Below, piece after piece: positions 43,200-55,966 of a DNA stretch of 64,000 nucleotides. A model generated the notes under the pieces. That model did not search any database. It saw only the letters and a list, made by a program, of their open reading frames with translations, and was not told the origin of the DNA. A program made the position numbers and the translations under genes. Source of the stretch: Lobosporangium transversale (Eukaryota > Mortierellomycota > Mortierellomycetes > Mortierellales > Mortierellaceae); NCBI RefSeq assembly GCF_002105155.1, contig NW_019029001.1:496001-560000 (forward strand), written 5' to 3'. Position 1 is the first letter of the stretch. The number at the start of each line of letters is the position of its first letter.

Positions 43200-46077
43200 A
43201 TGGCAAATCATACACATGATCCTCTTCACCAGGATGAGAATGGAGAACAGGGGTATGAGGATGAGGATGAAGATGAGGATGAGTATGAGGATGGACACGA
43301 GGAGGGGAATGAGTATCAGGAGGAGCACACCAGTGACGAGGACGAGGACGAGGACGAGGAAGAGACCCTTATACCTCGCCGAAATCAAATCGAACGAAGA
43401 ATGCAACTCCAGAAAAGTCTTCCAGCAAATAGAATCGATTCTCCCCAAACTAGTGATGCAGCCTACAATGGCGAATCGTTCGAGACGCAAGATATGCCGT
43501 GTGATGAGCTTGAGGTACTAGACTCCTATCTTGGTGCGAACCCAATCTCGTCTTCATCCCAGACGATGAGACCCATGGTAAGCATTGGTCGCGAAAAGAG
43601 GAGGTTCATCAAAACTTCTTCTCCTCCCGGTGGATTTGCGCAATCGGTTCATCATGCCAGACCAAGGACGTTTGGACGTTCTCAATCATCAACAGCTTTG
43701 CCTACATCACGTTATAATCATACGCTACTTGCTGCACAGCAAGCCCCACTGTCATCTCTCCGCTCATCCAACAGCTTCTCCCAATATCGGGAGTCAAAAC
43801 CAGGCCCATCTTCAGTCTCCTCGATTTCTACATTGAGCTCCACGCAACAGCGCAATATTTACGCGTTCAAGATCTATTAATCTTCCCTCTTTTGACTTTA
43901 CACGTGCCATTGATGCTGAAGCATTGGCCAACCGGCGGAGAGAGCTGAGGGATAGTCATTTTGCATCAAACGGATGGTATGATTTGTACGAGTTACTGGA
44001 TTTTGGTACCATTCCTACGCCAGAACAATGCTCTGACGCCCCTCCCTCTCAAAAAGCATTAGCCCTGATTCCAAATCAAAAATCCTTTCGCAAAAACAGC
44101 GTGATTGGTCATTTTTTCAAATCAAGCAAGGAAGAATTCCAGTGTCTGGTCCTGAAAGATGGGGTAATCTGTGGTACTACATACAAGAAAACTGGGAGTG
44201 GATATTCAAGATCTGTTCACTTAACTCAGTGCCATGGCGATTTATATAGTGCCCTCCAAGAATTTCGCAATTGTCAGAGCAGGGTTAAAGGTATCATGCT
44301 GCCACCTGATCCGGAAGAAGTTGACGTGGCTCCACCAAGAAAGGCAAAATTCGACATCGCACGAGATGAGATTGTTAATGAGAGCCTCAAGAAGCCGCTC
44401 CCTCATGAACAAGAAGCATTCGAGGATACGCTTTTACTGCAGTTAATTCGACGATCTTCAGATCAATCATTGAAATGACCAATCCTTATTTCAATATCCC
44501 TACCACAATGGCTATGCAAGACAGGATGGATCGACGAGTTCGAGAGATGAGACGCGAAATCAAAGAGTACATTACCTATTATAAGCTTTACGCTGCCGTC
44601 ACGACAGATTGCTGGACAAGCGTCGATCACAGGAAGTTCTTGGGGACTACAATGCATTTTTTCACGCCAAATTTCGAGCCAGTATCTATTGCAATAGGGA
44701 TGGAACAAGTCTATGGGGTGCAAACATCTCAAAATATTCACCGGAAGTTTGGTAAGTGAAATGCTGATACATCTGCCCCTTATCTTTATATTTTCATAAG
44801 TATTGCAACGTTCTTAACGTTCTTAACGTTTTTTTTTTTTTTTTTTTTTTTTTTGTGGTCTTTTGATTCATTTACCAGCTGAGGCTATTGATAGCATGGA
44901 TATGAGCGAAAGACTCATTTGCGCAACAACAGACCAAGGTGCTAATATAAAAAAAGCGATAGCTCTCTACCAAGAAGATCACAAGGGGGTGCACTGGTTG
45001 GCATGCGCCTCACATAAGATCCAGCTTTGCATCAATAAGTCTTTGGAGCTATGCGAACCCGCTAAGAAATTATTGGACAAGTGCCAAGATATTTCAGTTT
45101 TTTTCAGAGGCAATGCCGCGGCGATGTCTATCTTAGTGGAAGAACAGGAAGGCAAGGGTGCCAAGTTGCTGTCGAGGAACATTACAAGATGGAACTCCCA
45201 GTACAAGATGGCAAATAGAGTGCTACTTTACTCTCAAGCAATTTCTCGCACCTACCATCGCATGGAATCCTCCGAAAAAAGGGAGATAAGGTTGAAAGCA
45301 AAGGAATTAGAGCCAAACCTACTCGATCGTGATGAGGTCAAAGCTCTCCGTGAAATCATTCATATGATGACAGATGCAGTCAAATTCACTGAATGGGTGG
45401 GCAGTACCGACCATCCAAAACTGTCACAAATGTATGTGAAGTTGAAAGAGTTGCTACCGGACTCTCGCACATACGACACCGAGACGGCACAGGAGCTCTG
45501 GAGAAACCTTAACAGGCTTATCAATACGATGTGGGCCGTGGATGACATTCCCGATGTTATGCTCATATCGCTATTCCTGAACCCGGTGACCTTGAGTATC
45601 ATTAAAGACATAATGACAACCAATGGTGACTCTCTCAGGAAGAAAGCTCTAGAGGTGACCAGAGATGCAGCAAAAAAGTTTGCCGCCACCCAAGATGGAG
45701 CATGTTGGGATCAACTTCCTCTTTTGGAACAAGAATATTACCATTCGATAGTTAGTGTCGATATGGTATATTATGATGCGTCTATTTCAAGAACGCCGAT
45801 GATGGACATCGCGCGTTTTGCTCTTACTCCTGAGCTTTACTGGAAGGAGCAAAAGGATAAGGGATTAAGAGGAATGGATTATATTGCTCCATTTGCACGA
45901 GCATACCTTTCTGTCCAGGCTACTTCCAATGATTCTGAAAGGTTATTCAGCAGAGCCGGATGGATCCTGTCTGCACGCAGAAACCGAATGACCAATCAAA
46001 ACTTCCGTAACATCATATTTTATCACAGCTTTGTCTCTGCCCTGAAAAAATTACAGAGTTGTAGCAGTAGCAGCTAA
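43200..46077 (+). pseudogene. hAT transposase with two apparent frameshifts
   Basis: The N-terminal frame from 43200 is Asp/Glu-rich and then Ser-rich. It breaks at about 43870, where the homologous protein continues in the +1 frame (SINLPSFDFTRAIDAEALA). That frame holds a BED-like zinc finger (FQCLVLKDGVICG then SVHLTQCHGDL). It ends at 44478, and the expected continuation FEMTNPYFNIP lies in another frame, consistent with one lost T near 44469. The next exon reaches the donor G|GTAAGTG at 44751; the 127-nt intron (44752-44878) contains T26. The last exon (44879-46077) carries TTDQGANI, WLACASHKIQLC, TRWNSQYKMA and the dimerisation motif SNDSERLFSRAGWILSARRNRM. The two frame breaks suggest it is inactive, unless they are sequencing errors. 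Confidence 0.85.
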
Positions 46078-46139
46078 CTTTTTTATTAAAATAAAGGACT
46101 TCTATGGCAACGCTTAATTTCTAAAACAGATGCCAAACT

Positions 46140-46455
46140 ATGGCTGACATCTTTTTTTAGGCATGTGCATATACAAAACTGACAAATGTTTGAATGAGGA
46201 TTATCCATTCTGTAGCTGTGAGTAATCAAGCTTTTATTGATGCTCGAGATTCTGAGGTAGCAGTGCATGGAGGAGCACTTGGTTATGCAAGTTAAAAATT
46301 TTAATAAATTTTAACAAGTATGCTGAAATATCGAACCAGCATGCTGGAAAAACGAACCAGCATGCTGAAAAATTGAACCAGCATGCTGAAAAAATTAACC
46401 AGCACGTGCTTGTTCTCAAAAATCGCTGCTGCTTCGCTTCCAGCTTAGATCACTG
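46140..46455 (-). repeat. Right terminal inverted arm of the hAT
   Basis: Three core palindromes start at 46336, 46357 and 46378 (21-bp spacing), flanked by degenerate copies at 46315 and 46399. It ends with the terminal CACTG at 46455. Confidence 0.9.
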
Positions 46456-47265
46456 CCTTGGAGCCTCATTTAAGGGGTCACCTGTCCGCAAGTGCTAAGC
46501 CACAGGACAATGATTGCGCCTGCAACTCGAAGGGACAAAGACTGATCTGCCACGTGTAGTATTTGTACACAGCACGCGTCTCGATTAAGTGAACCATGGG
46601 ATCATTGTCAACTTAATAATTAAAAGTGTTTTGTTTTATTTTATTTATTTTTCTTAACCCTAAACATGTAGACAAGAAGAGGATAGTGGAGAGTATAAAA
46701 ATATACATTTAAATAACGTATATATATAAATATGCTTTTATAAAAGAAAAAAAGCTCATGCTTTTTAACCATCATGAGCCCGACCAGTGCTTCATTTTTC
46801 ATCAGACCTTGTTGAAAGCCATGCTCTGTGAATATTACTGCAATCATCGTTGGAAAGCCCTGTTATTATTATTATTTTATTTTTATTAGTTTGGGGATTG
46901 GGGAGGGGGGGGGTGATAGAGGAACGGAGCTTTTTACCATAGTTGCTCCACCTTTGTACAAATTACAAGTTCTGTCAAGGCACGATCATCCACAGCAACA
47001 GTTGTGGCAGCAAGAGTTAGAATTTTTAGTTTGGTGTTTGTGTACATGCCATAATTGTTGAGTGAGCACAAACGTTTGATTATATTTTATGAAGTGCAAT
47101 TAAACAAAGCGACCCTTTCCACGCTTTTATATTTATTTCTCATCTCATCCATTCTCTTTCTTTTACTTCATCACATCCTTAACCCTCAACATAAAAACCG
47201 GACAGACCCGCCACTCATAAATAACACTAGCCAACTTTTCTCAGCCAACGTATCACACAAAAACC
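46456..47265. other. Upstream region of the VAP gene
   Basis: It contains a G-rich run at 46893-46913 (GGGG-ATT-GGGG-A-G9) that could form a G-quadruplex, and CT-rich sequence just before the ATG at 47266. No gene is seen. Confidence 0.6.
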
Positions 47266-47965
47266 ATGTCTATTGAACTTGAACCATCCGCTCAACTTGG
47301 CTTTCACAGTAAGAAATGAAATCAAATGAAATGAAATGATGGAATGAAATGAAATAATGAAATGAAATAATGAAATGAAATAATGAAATGAATAAATAAT
47401 TAAGAAAAGCTTTATGTAGTTTACATTGATACTAACCACCTCATATGTTTCTGTGTGCAATTAAAAGGGCCATTGACAGAAGCCATCAAGGAGTCGCTCT
47501 TCATTCGTAATCCAACTCAGCTGCCTATTGCATTCAAGGTCAAGACTACAGCTCCAAAACAGTATTGTGTGCGTCCCAACTCTGGTCGCATCGAGCCTGG
47601 CCAGGAACTGGAGGTGCAAGGTAAAAAGAAGAAAGAAAATAGACTTGGAAGGAGAATGGAATAAAACTGCTACGCCTGTTAGTTAGTCAATCAGCCAGTC
47701 AGCCTCAATCAGTCAGTTCTTTAGCTATACAGTCAGATAACAAAAAAGGGCTTGCGTCAGCTTATGTTTCAGTATCAGTCTCCTGGTGTGTCGTGAGTTA
47801 TTCAGCCTGCGATTAAAAACAATGCTGCACAGGTCATCTCCACAAATGGCATAGTTGACAAATCGAAACTACAATGTGATCTACTTGCAGATAGCGGGAA
47901 ACATGACAAAGTCGGGCCATATCAATTACCATATAATTGCACTTTGTCTGATGCTTGTCCCTATT

Positions 47966-48000
<35 letters not shown>

Positions 48001-48768
48001 TCGTTCACTAGTTCAAATGCAGGCTATGAAGGAGGATCCACCAGCGGACTTTAAATGCAAAGACAAGTTCTTGGTCCAAAGTGTAGCGATTACAGCCGAG
48101 CGTGAACAATTATCGCTTGCAGACTTGGTATGAAGCAAATATCACTATATAAAAAAAATCAGTAATGATCTTAAATTCAGGAGATACCTTTTCTTTTCGC
48201 AACTAAGAGCTCTCATTGATATCTTTAGTACCATTCTAACATAATTGAAATACGTCTATTTTCTTTGGCTTTTTTCATGTAGTGGCCGGCGATTGAAAGA
48301 GATGCCAAGGATCAGATTCGGGAAAAAAAGATTCGCTGTGTCTTCTTACCACCAGTTGGTCAGGAGGCCATCCCACAGACTGCAGAGGAAAACGAGCATG
48401 GGTCTACATCGCGGGCCTCATCTGCACCTCACAGTGCTCATAGCACCATCAATGGCCGCTCTGCTTCAGCTGCAACTCCTACTTCACCCACGCATCCAGT
48501 TACTGCTGATGTCTCTGCCCAGTCGACTCTGCCATCAGCAGCAACAGCGTCATCAACAACAGGACCATCATCATCAGCAGCAGAGGTCACAGCGCTCAAG
48601 CGCGAGCTACAGATTGCTCATGAGACGATTCAGAAGCTTCAAGGCGAAACAACTACGGTAAAGAAAGACCCATTGGCAGTAGTTTTGGGCTATAGGCATA
48701 AAAATGCATAAAAGAGCTATTTGTTTCACCATTGACACTTGAAATGTCCATAACCTAATACTCAATTG

Positions 48769-48806
<38 letters not shown>

Positions 48807-48968
48807 CTCCGTCAGCGTGTTAAGGTCGAAGCCGGATCTTCATCCTCATCCTCATCAGGACCAGTGATGACTGCCATCAACTTGAAGCCCCAGCAAGAAG
48901 GGTATCCCGTCACCTACGTGATCGGAGCTGCTGCTGTCGCCTTCTTGTTCGCCTATCTTTTCTTCTAA
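47266..48968 (+). CDS. VAMP-associated protein (VAP/Scs2), ER membrane contact-site protein
   Basis: Five exons, 47266-47308, 47468-47620, 48012-48127, 48283-48657 and 48807-48968, sum to 849 nt (282 aa plus stop). The N-terminal MSP domain begins SIELEPSAQLGFHRPLTEA and contains the VAP signature FKVKTTAPKQYCVRPNSGRI at about residues 34-53, the surface that binds FFAT motifs. The MSP domain ends near residue 125. A Ser/Thr/Ala-rich linker, a short coiled coil (VTALKRELQIAHETIQKLQ) and a C-terminal anchor (YVIGAAAVAFLFAYLFF) follow. The family tethers the ER to other membranes and recruits lipid-transfer proteins. Introns 2 and 4 carry T29 and T33; intron 4's run ends directly in the acceptor AG. 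Intron 1 contains an AAATG microsatellite. Confidence 0.95.
47316..47392 (+). repeat. GAAATGAAAT/AATGAAAT microsatellite in VAP intron 1
   Basis: AAATG-type units with AATAATG variants fill most of the intron between the donor at 47309 and 47395. Confidence 0.85.
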
Positions 48969-49308
48969 GCCGAAAATATTTCCAGGCAATTCAGCCTGCA
49001 GTCATAGAACAAGAAAAAAAAAAAAAAAAAAAAAAAAAGTCCACTATACTCGTACTCACCGTCATGATAACTCCATTAGAAGTATCGCTTATGTGGTGAG
49101 CAAGCGAGCAAGACAAAAAAAAAAAGTGCTGAGCCTAACGTATTTTTATTCCAACCAATCTACACAACTCCTCATGATCTAGCAAATATATATTTTTTTA
49201 TTTTGTAACGCCATTTTAATGATCTTTAACGAACAATAATAGAAACATTTATTGCAGTTTATAACTAAATCTTGACTTAAAGATGTAATTTTCGAACAAT
49301 GTGACATT

Positions 49309-50230
49309 TTAACATGGCCGTGAAATATATCCACTGAGGACACCGTCCGTAGCTCCGTCTTTAACTTGTAAGCCAACAGTGCGAGCAATAATCTCGTATA
49401 ACTCGACATTTTCAAATGGTGGCAATGTAACTTGTGCAGCAGCAGTTTTGTCAATGGCTTCAGTAGCAGACTTTGAAATTCCTTCAATTCGAGGGAACGA
49501 TGGCCCCGAGGCTAGGAAGATGGCCCTCATATCTTTAGCCTCATTATCCCATCCATGAGCCCCGGCGACTGCTAAGCCCATGTCTCGCCTAGTCATGACG
49601 TACCCCGGATCTGCTAGAGCGACCACAGGAGGGATCCGATCATTATTGGCATAATTAAAACGAGCAGGGATCTCTTCCCGTCGATAAACCTGAAATGGCA
49701 GCTGGTCGCGTTTTTGCACCCGCTTCAATGTATGATAGATCTCATCTGTCCGTTTAGGGTCTTTGGTCCAAATCGCTAAATGAGGCTGTAGTGATTCTTC
49801 GAACAAGAGGTCCGAGGTATCAATATAATCATCATAATAGATGGATTTATCATTGGTGACATAGGACATTCCGTGATCACTAACAAGGACCAGGTTGACA
49901 ATGTTGGTTAAATTACGAGATCGTATTCCGTCCAAAAGTTCGCCCAGAGCTGAATCGACTTGTACTAATGCCTTCTGTACTCGTCGAGAATCTGGACCGA
50001 AATCATGTCCTGCTGAATCAACTTCAGAGACATAGACTGCCATGAGAGCTGGTCGTTCCTCTTGAGGTTTGTCGAGCCATTCAAGAATAGTATTCATCTT
50101 TTCAAAGACAGTGACATCGGAACGGTACCGGATGTGATATGTGGGACGCACAGAACGTAAAGATTCACCACCTGGCCACATAATCACGCCTGATCGTTTA
50201 TTTTGAAGCACTGCTGTTTCCCAAATCTAC

Positions 50231-50276
<46 letters not shown>

Positions 50277-50654
50277 AAAAAAATAAAAAAAAGCAAAATC
50301 AGAGACAATAACTATGGTATTAGCATGAACATGGAACAGTAAAAAAAATAGTGTGCTGTGCTAGCAAGACCACTTACTGGTTCACCGCCCCACCACTTGG
50401 GATCCCAACTCTTGTCTGGGAATCTGTAGTTAAAGTCCTCGTTCAGGCTTGGATCAAAAAACATATTGCCGACAATGCCGTGGCTTGAAGGGTATAAGCC
50501 AGTGACCAGTGAATAATGGTTTGGGAAAGTTAGTGTTGGAAACGATGGCTGCATATATTCTGCTGCGATGCCACTTGCGCCTATTCAAGGTGAGGAAAAA
50601 AAAAAAACAATTAAGACAAGGCATCTACTTTTTATTCTTTATTTCTTTCAAAAA

Positions 50655-50685
<31 letters not shown>

Positions 50686-51442
50686 CACACTAACAATGTT
50701 GGGGGTTATACCTCGAGTGAGATAGTCTGGGCGCATACCATCGAATGAGATCACAATTACAGTCGGATCAAAACCATGGGTTCCATTAGACAGTATCCTT
50801 CCATCTTTATCCTGAGCAGTTGGTGGTGGCAAAGGAATGGGCCGGCTAATCAGAGGATTGCATTGAATCTTTTGTAACCTCTCTCGACGTGAAGCTGACT
50901 TGAGATCCTGAAAAGAGAGACGTCTAGAAATACCGTTATCATGCCGGACTAGTATTGATAAAATAAAGAAACAGAAGAGTCCGCTGGAGATTGTAATAGC
51001 CATTTTAGTCCTCCATGGTTGTCTCTTGTAAAGTCTACATATCCTTGACCATGACCATGGCTAAAGTTAATTTAAATAGAAAAAGAGATGATTTAGATAT
51101 TGACATTAGGCGACCACGTTAATAGGTTATTAAAAAAAAAGAAAAAAAAAAAGAAAAAGGCACCTTGCGCCCTTCGGGACTCAGGACAGCGGATGTATCG
51201 ATGAAGAAAACATGACTGCTGCTGCCCTTCAGTTGATCAATGCCCGAGCGGATGCGTCCTTTCTTCGTATTCACCTGTCCTGTACTTACTCCTGGCGTTT
51301 GCGGGGTAGCCATGTATGAGGAAGAAAAAGACGGAGTTCTGGAAGAGGTGAACGTCGGCTCCGATTGCTGTGGCCAGATGTGTGGTGATGATCGTTTAGT
51401 GGAGTTCTGAGATGAAGGTCTTGATGTTGGGGTTGAATGCAT
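49309..51442 (-). CDS. Ecto-nucleotide pyrophosphatase/phosphodiesterase (NPP), type II membrane protein
   Basis: Exons read leftwards: 51442-51164, 51060-50685, 50580-50378 and 50226-49309, 1776 nt or 591 aa. Residues 1-~113 are a cytoplasmic Ser/Thr/Lys-rich tail. A hydrophobic anchor (ITISSGLFCFFILSILV) follows, then the catalytic domain: VIVISFDGMRPDYL (metal Asp), FPTLTFPNHYSLVTGLYP with the nucleophilic Thr, MFFDP, VSEVDSAGHDFGPD, LVSDHGMS, and AGAHGWDN with metal His. The family hydrolyses extracellular or vacuolar nucleotides and dinucleotides; yeast Npp1/Npp2 act in phosphate scavenging. The first donor (AAG|GTGCCT) is weak, so the cytoplasmic tail is less certain; an in-frame ATG at 51003 could start a shorter form. 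Intron 3 holds A38 in the sense strand. Confidence 0.9.
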
Positions 51443-51991
51443 CTGTGAGATGGATTTAATGAGATGCAACGGCAACAAGGATGAAAGATAACAAGAGACT
51501 ACTGAAGGTGGTACAAATAAAAAAAGATGTAACGACAGTGAATATGAAAGGAAACAAAAGAGGACAGGAAGAGGAAAAGAGAATCGTGTGGCATTGACAA
51601 AGTGAGGAGATGATATGGTGTAGGAAGGCAGACCCTGTGACCTTGTATCATTACGACTTGCTGGCCATTAATTGCAGGCAAATACAACATGTACAGTTTT
51701 TGTGTAAAAGATACATTGACTTGATTTGGGTTTAAAAATAAAACCAGCTGTGAATTGTATATATATATATATATATAATATACATGTTTATATAATGTAG
51801 ACATTGATAACTTTGTTCTATGGATTGTCCTGTTGGACAACCTTGCATTGCTTGTGACACATTCATTCCTTAATTTGCTGTTATCAAACACTGGTCTGAC
51901 ACAACTAGATGCATTTGAAACAGCCATTCAGCAATGAGCACGCAACATTTCATTCAATTGATCCTCTTTAATCATTCTACCTGTTCACAAT
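51443..51991. promoter_or_regulatory. Divergent promoter between NPP and the 1319-aa gene
   Basis: 549 bp separate two start codons pointing away from each other. It contains a TA microsatellite (51759-51779). The minus ORF 51499-51927 overlaps it and has no recognisable domain. Co-regulation of the two genes is possible but not shown. Confidence 0.5.
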
Positions 51992-54900
51992 ATGTATCCA
52001 TCAAATGGTAGCACAATACCGCATGTAGATGATAGCCATTCTGATATCAATATTGGTCATTCTAACGGGAATCACTCAGATCTAATCGCTCCACTGCATT
52101 TGCAAATGCAACAACCACAGCCACAAAATGGATCCTCCCTCCCCACGCCCATCAACACCAATCTCTCCACCAACAGCGATACAGACAAAAGCACAGACTC
52201 ATCCACACCGCCGACACCATCATTCTCACTCGCTAGTCCTTCGATTGCTACGATTCCTGTCTCTCGACCTAATAATAACTTAATGGACGACTCTTCTCAT
52301 CCCCATCCTTCTTCCCCTCCTCACCTGATAGAACACCTATTTGAGGGCGCTTTCGATAGCGCATCGCCACTCTTGCCATTCATATCATCCTCTGTATCTA
52401 CAGCAACTTCACCCGCTCTTTCCCTCAATCCTCCCCATCCGTTGTCGCCTGTGGGTTCCTTACCTGTCTCTTCTCCTTTATTGTCGCGGGGTAATGCTTC
52501 TCCTACAAATCAAGAGGAAAAATGCTCAACTATAGCTACACCGGCGCTTTCCTCAATTTCACATTCTCCATCAACAACAGCCCCAGCTCCCGTAATAACT
52601 TCTATCCCTCTTGATCGTCATCCTACTATTGCTGTCACTCCAAATCCCAATGAATTGACCATCAAAAATGCGATCGCAAGCGGGCTTTTGTGTTCTCCAA
52701 CGCGTGCAACACCTGGAAGATTTATTTCCAAATCCCTTGCATGCTCAGAATTAGCGCCCAATGCCGAGGTTAAGGATGCCAATGGTAGTACAAATAGCGG
52801 CAGCAATTCCTCTGGTGCATACGCGTCTTCATATAGATCCAGACGTGTAAGTGTGGAGCCTCTCTCAGTTATCACTAAAGCTGAGGCAATATCTGGGGCT
52901 CCAACATCCGGACCGCCTACAAGCACAGACACAGGGGCCATTACGCCCTCAAGGGTCAGTACCACCCCAGGAACATCCGTAACAGACGAACCAACTAAGG
53001 AGCTTCCCTCTAAAACACGCTTTAAAGAGATAATCAAGCGAAACGTAGGCTTCTCTTATTCATCACCGACATCCAGCTCATCATCGCCAGCTTCTGCTGA
53101 AGCAAGCACATCTACATCAGCCACTACTTCTAGCTTGCTAACTAACTCGGTGTTCCCCAGTACCGCTCATGCTTCAAGTGCAGCTGATAGTGATATAGTA
53201 TCTCCCGAAGATCCGCAAAAACAACAACAGCAACAATATAGTCAAGTATCTTCGTTTTTTAATGTACCTCGATTGACAAGTGGCCGAAAAAAGGTTGTCA
53301 AGCCCGATACACCATCACCCGCGATAGATGATTCAAAATTGATGGAGCAAAAGCAGCAGCAGTATCAGGAATCCAACAACGAAGATAATGAATCCTTGCT
53401 GACAATCATGAGATCCAACCCTCACAAACATCCTTTCCGTAACTTTATTCCTCATTTGCATCGGCATCGGCATTGGCATCGTCACTACTCTCCCTTACAT
53501 CGTGGATCCGACTACGAGCAAGTGGAAGAGAGGCTGATAAGGGAGGATGAGTCCAAGAAGAAGAAGAAAGAGAAGGAGAGGCAAAAATATCACCAGCAAG
53601 AGCAACCTGTTGTTTCGAAAAGTTTAACTCCTTCAAAGGCTTTGATCGAGGCTCGAGAGCTGTTGAGTCATGATCCAAATGTCCTTGTGACAGAGTTGGA
53701 ACCTTTGCCGGTTGATTTTGTTAAAGCATTTACGGCCTTCAAGTTATGGAAAGCTTCGTCATCATTGGTCCCGATAGTGCCGACAACGGCTATATCTTCA
53801 AGCTCGGTTCTATCAGGTTCCACTTCAGCAGTGACGAAGCAGTCAACTCGGCCTATTCTTCAATATCAACTTCCAATGATAGCTAACAAAGTTCCATCTC
53901 TAGCCTTGGCCTCCACAATCCCTTCCTCGGGCTCAGAGTCAATGCTTTCAACACAAGGAACCTCTCCTACGCTCTCTGCAACGACGCCAGTAATCGCACC
54001 TTCATTGGCACATTCTAGACTCCCCCGATCCATTTCTGAAATTGGTAGTGCCAGTGACTTACTTGGTTCTGTCACCGCAGCTGCTGGGGGACCCTTGGCG
54101 CCTCGGAATTTCTTATTTAAATCTTACCAAGACTCTAGATTCCAAGGCCACTATGTCTTTCGAGTATTGGACGACACCGTGGAATACGCGAAATTGCCTG
54201 TTTCGTTGGAGCAGGCCTGTTCACAATACTTCCGTGAAGCTGATGTGAACTATCGAGCGTTGGAAAGCAAGGCCAAAGTTTGGAGAGAGGCAAAAAAAAC
54301 CGCTATGGTGAAACGGGAGGAAGAGTTCGTGGAAGCCAGGAAAATTGTTGCGTCTTTGACTACTACCGCGGCTATATCTGCAGCTGCTCAACGCATTATT
54401 AACTTTCGTAACGATAGTATCAGCAGCTGCGAGGAAAGTTCAGATGAGGAAATGGTTGAACCTACCAGCACACACGATGTTTTTGATAACACGGAGGAGG
54501 GCAAGGACAAGGGTAATGAAGGACTTTTCTCAAAGACGACAAGAAAACCGAAAGCTTTGTTAGCTCATAACTCAAGCCCCATGGACGGCGCAAGCTGTAA
54601 TGGCAATAGTAGCAGCAATATCGCCACATCTCTTAAAAATGGTATAGATGGCACTGATGGAAATGGGGAATCTATGGTTCAATACGGTATTAATATTATG
54701 GATGGTGGGCAAAAAGCATACAAGCGCGGTAGCACAGGACTCTCAGGCGCCACTCATGTATTACCCAATCGCAACTCCAGGCCAAATACCGATCATCCAA
54801 GCAGTAGATTGGCCTGTGTGGCCGGAAGATCACCGTCGAGCACGGCCTCTCATCCTAATTCTAGCGCTGCTACTCAGTCAGCAAGTGAGCAAGATGTACA

Positions 54901-55933
54901 ACAGGCGTCACATTTACAGAGTGTTATTATTAATGAAGAGCAGCAACTGGAAGAGCAGCAACGCGAGATCGATGATACATACTGGCAAGGCGTAGAACGC
55001 AACCATTGTGAAGAAGCAAAGCAGCAACTCTATGGGCTGGAAGCCTACCTGTTAGAGTTAGTCAAGTGGGTGGAATACGAGCCATTCGATCAAGCAATCA
55101 ATGTCGAGATTCTGAACAAAAGCCGTAAGATAAAAAAAGTCATAGACGCTTTTTTTAATTTTTGCAGTCTTATAACATAAGCTACTAAATCATCGAAATA
55201 TTTATAATACCTCTTGACGGAAAAAAAAAAAAAAAAAAAAAAAATAGCGGACACGACTCTTTTTTCAATTGTGAATGGGGATAAGACCAACATCATGCGG
55301 CTGGAATCACCGTCTATCAAGCAAAAGGAAGAGTTCCTGAACTGGATCAGTATCTGCATTATGGATCATGATGGTGACGGCGATTATGATAGAGGTATAT
55401 TCACCATCTATCTATATGATCTTGCTCGAGAACCGTATTCTTTGATTGGACAATATTCTATTTGTTATTACCACATGTTATGAAGCCAGCTTTTTATTTT
55501 TGTCCTCCATAACCGCTAGATATTCAAGTAGCCGAGCCAAAATGCAGTTCTAAGGGTCATTTGTCTCCTAACAGCGCTACGGTATCGCCGCACGACTCTG
55601 CTGTGGACAAGCCGTAATGTTTTGAGGATTGTTGAAAGTATTTAATTTGTTTTGATTTTTAAGAGTTAAGACTAATATTATCTTTCTCTCTCTCTTTCTT
55701 TCTTAAAAAAGAGATATGGGTCTCGTCCTTGATATTACGAATGTTCGAATATCACTATTGGAAGCGGCCTTGCGAGCCAGGCGAGAAGAAACCAAAAAAA
55801 TTGTGGACGAGATCACTTATGTGTTAAAGAAGCTTGAGGATCTAGATCAGGACTCTAAGGTATCTATTTAGGGACTCCAAAAAAAAAAAAAAAAAAAAAA
55901 AAAAAGAAGGCTATATCATAATGTATCACTAAT

Positions 55934-55966
<33 letters not shown>

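Larger units (their letters stand above)
42606..46455 (+). mobile_element. hAT transposon with long repeat-built terminal arms
   Basis: The termini are CAGTGATCTAAGCTGGAAGC at 42606 and its reverse complement ending at 46455. The inverted homology continues inwards to about 43003 on the left and 46140 on the right. The left arm is longer because it carries seven perfect CAGCATGCTGG palindromes against three on the right. Inside is one transposase gene. A CCTTG 5-bp direct repeat flanks the ends (42601-42605 and 46456-46460); hAT elements usually make 8 bp, so the duplication is either short or decayed. Confidence 0.9.
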
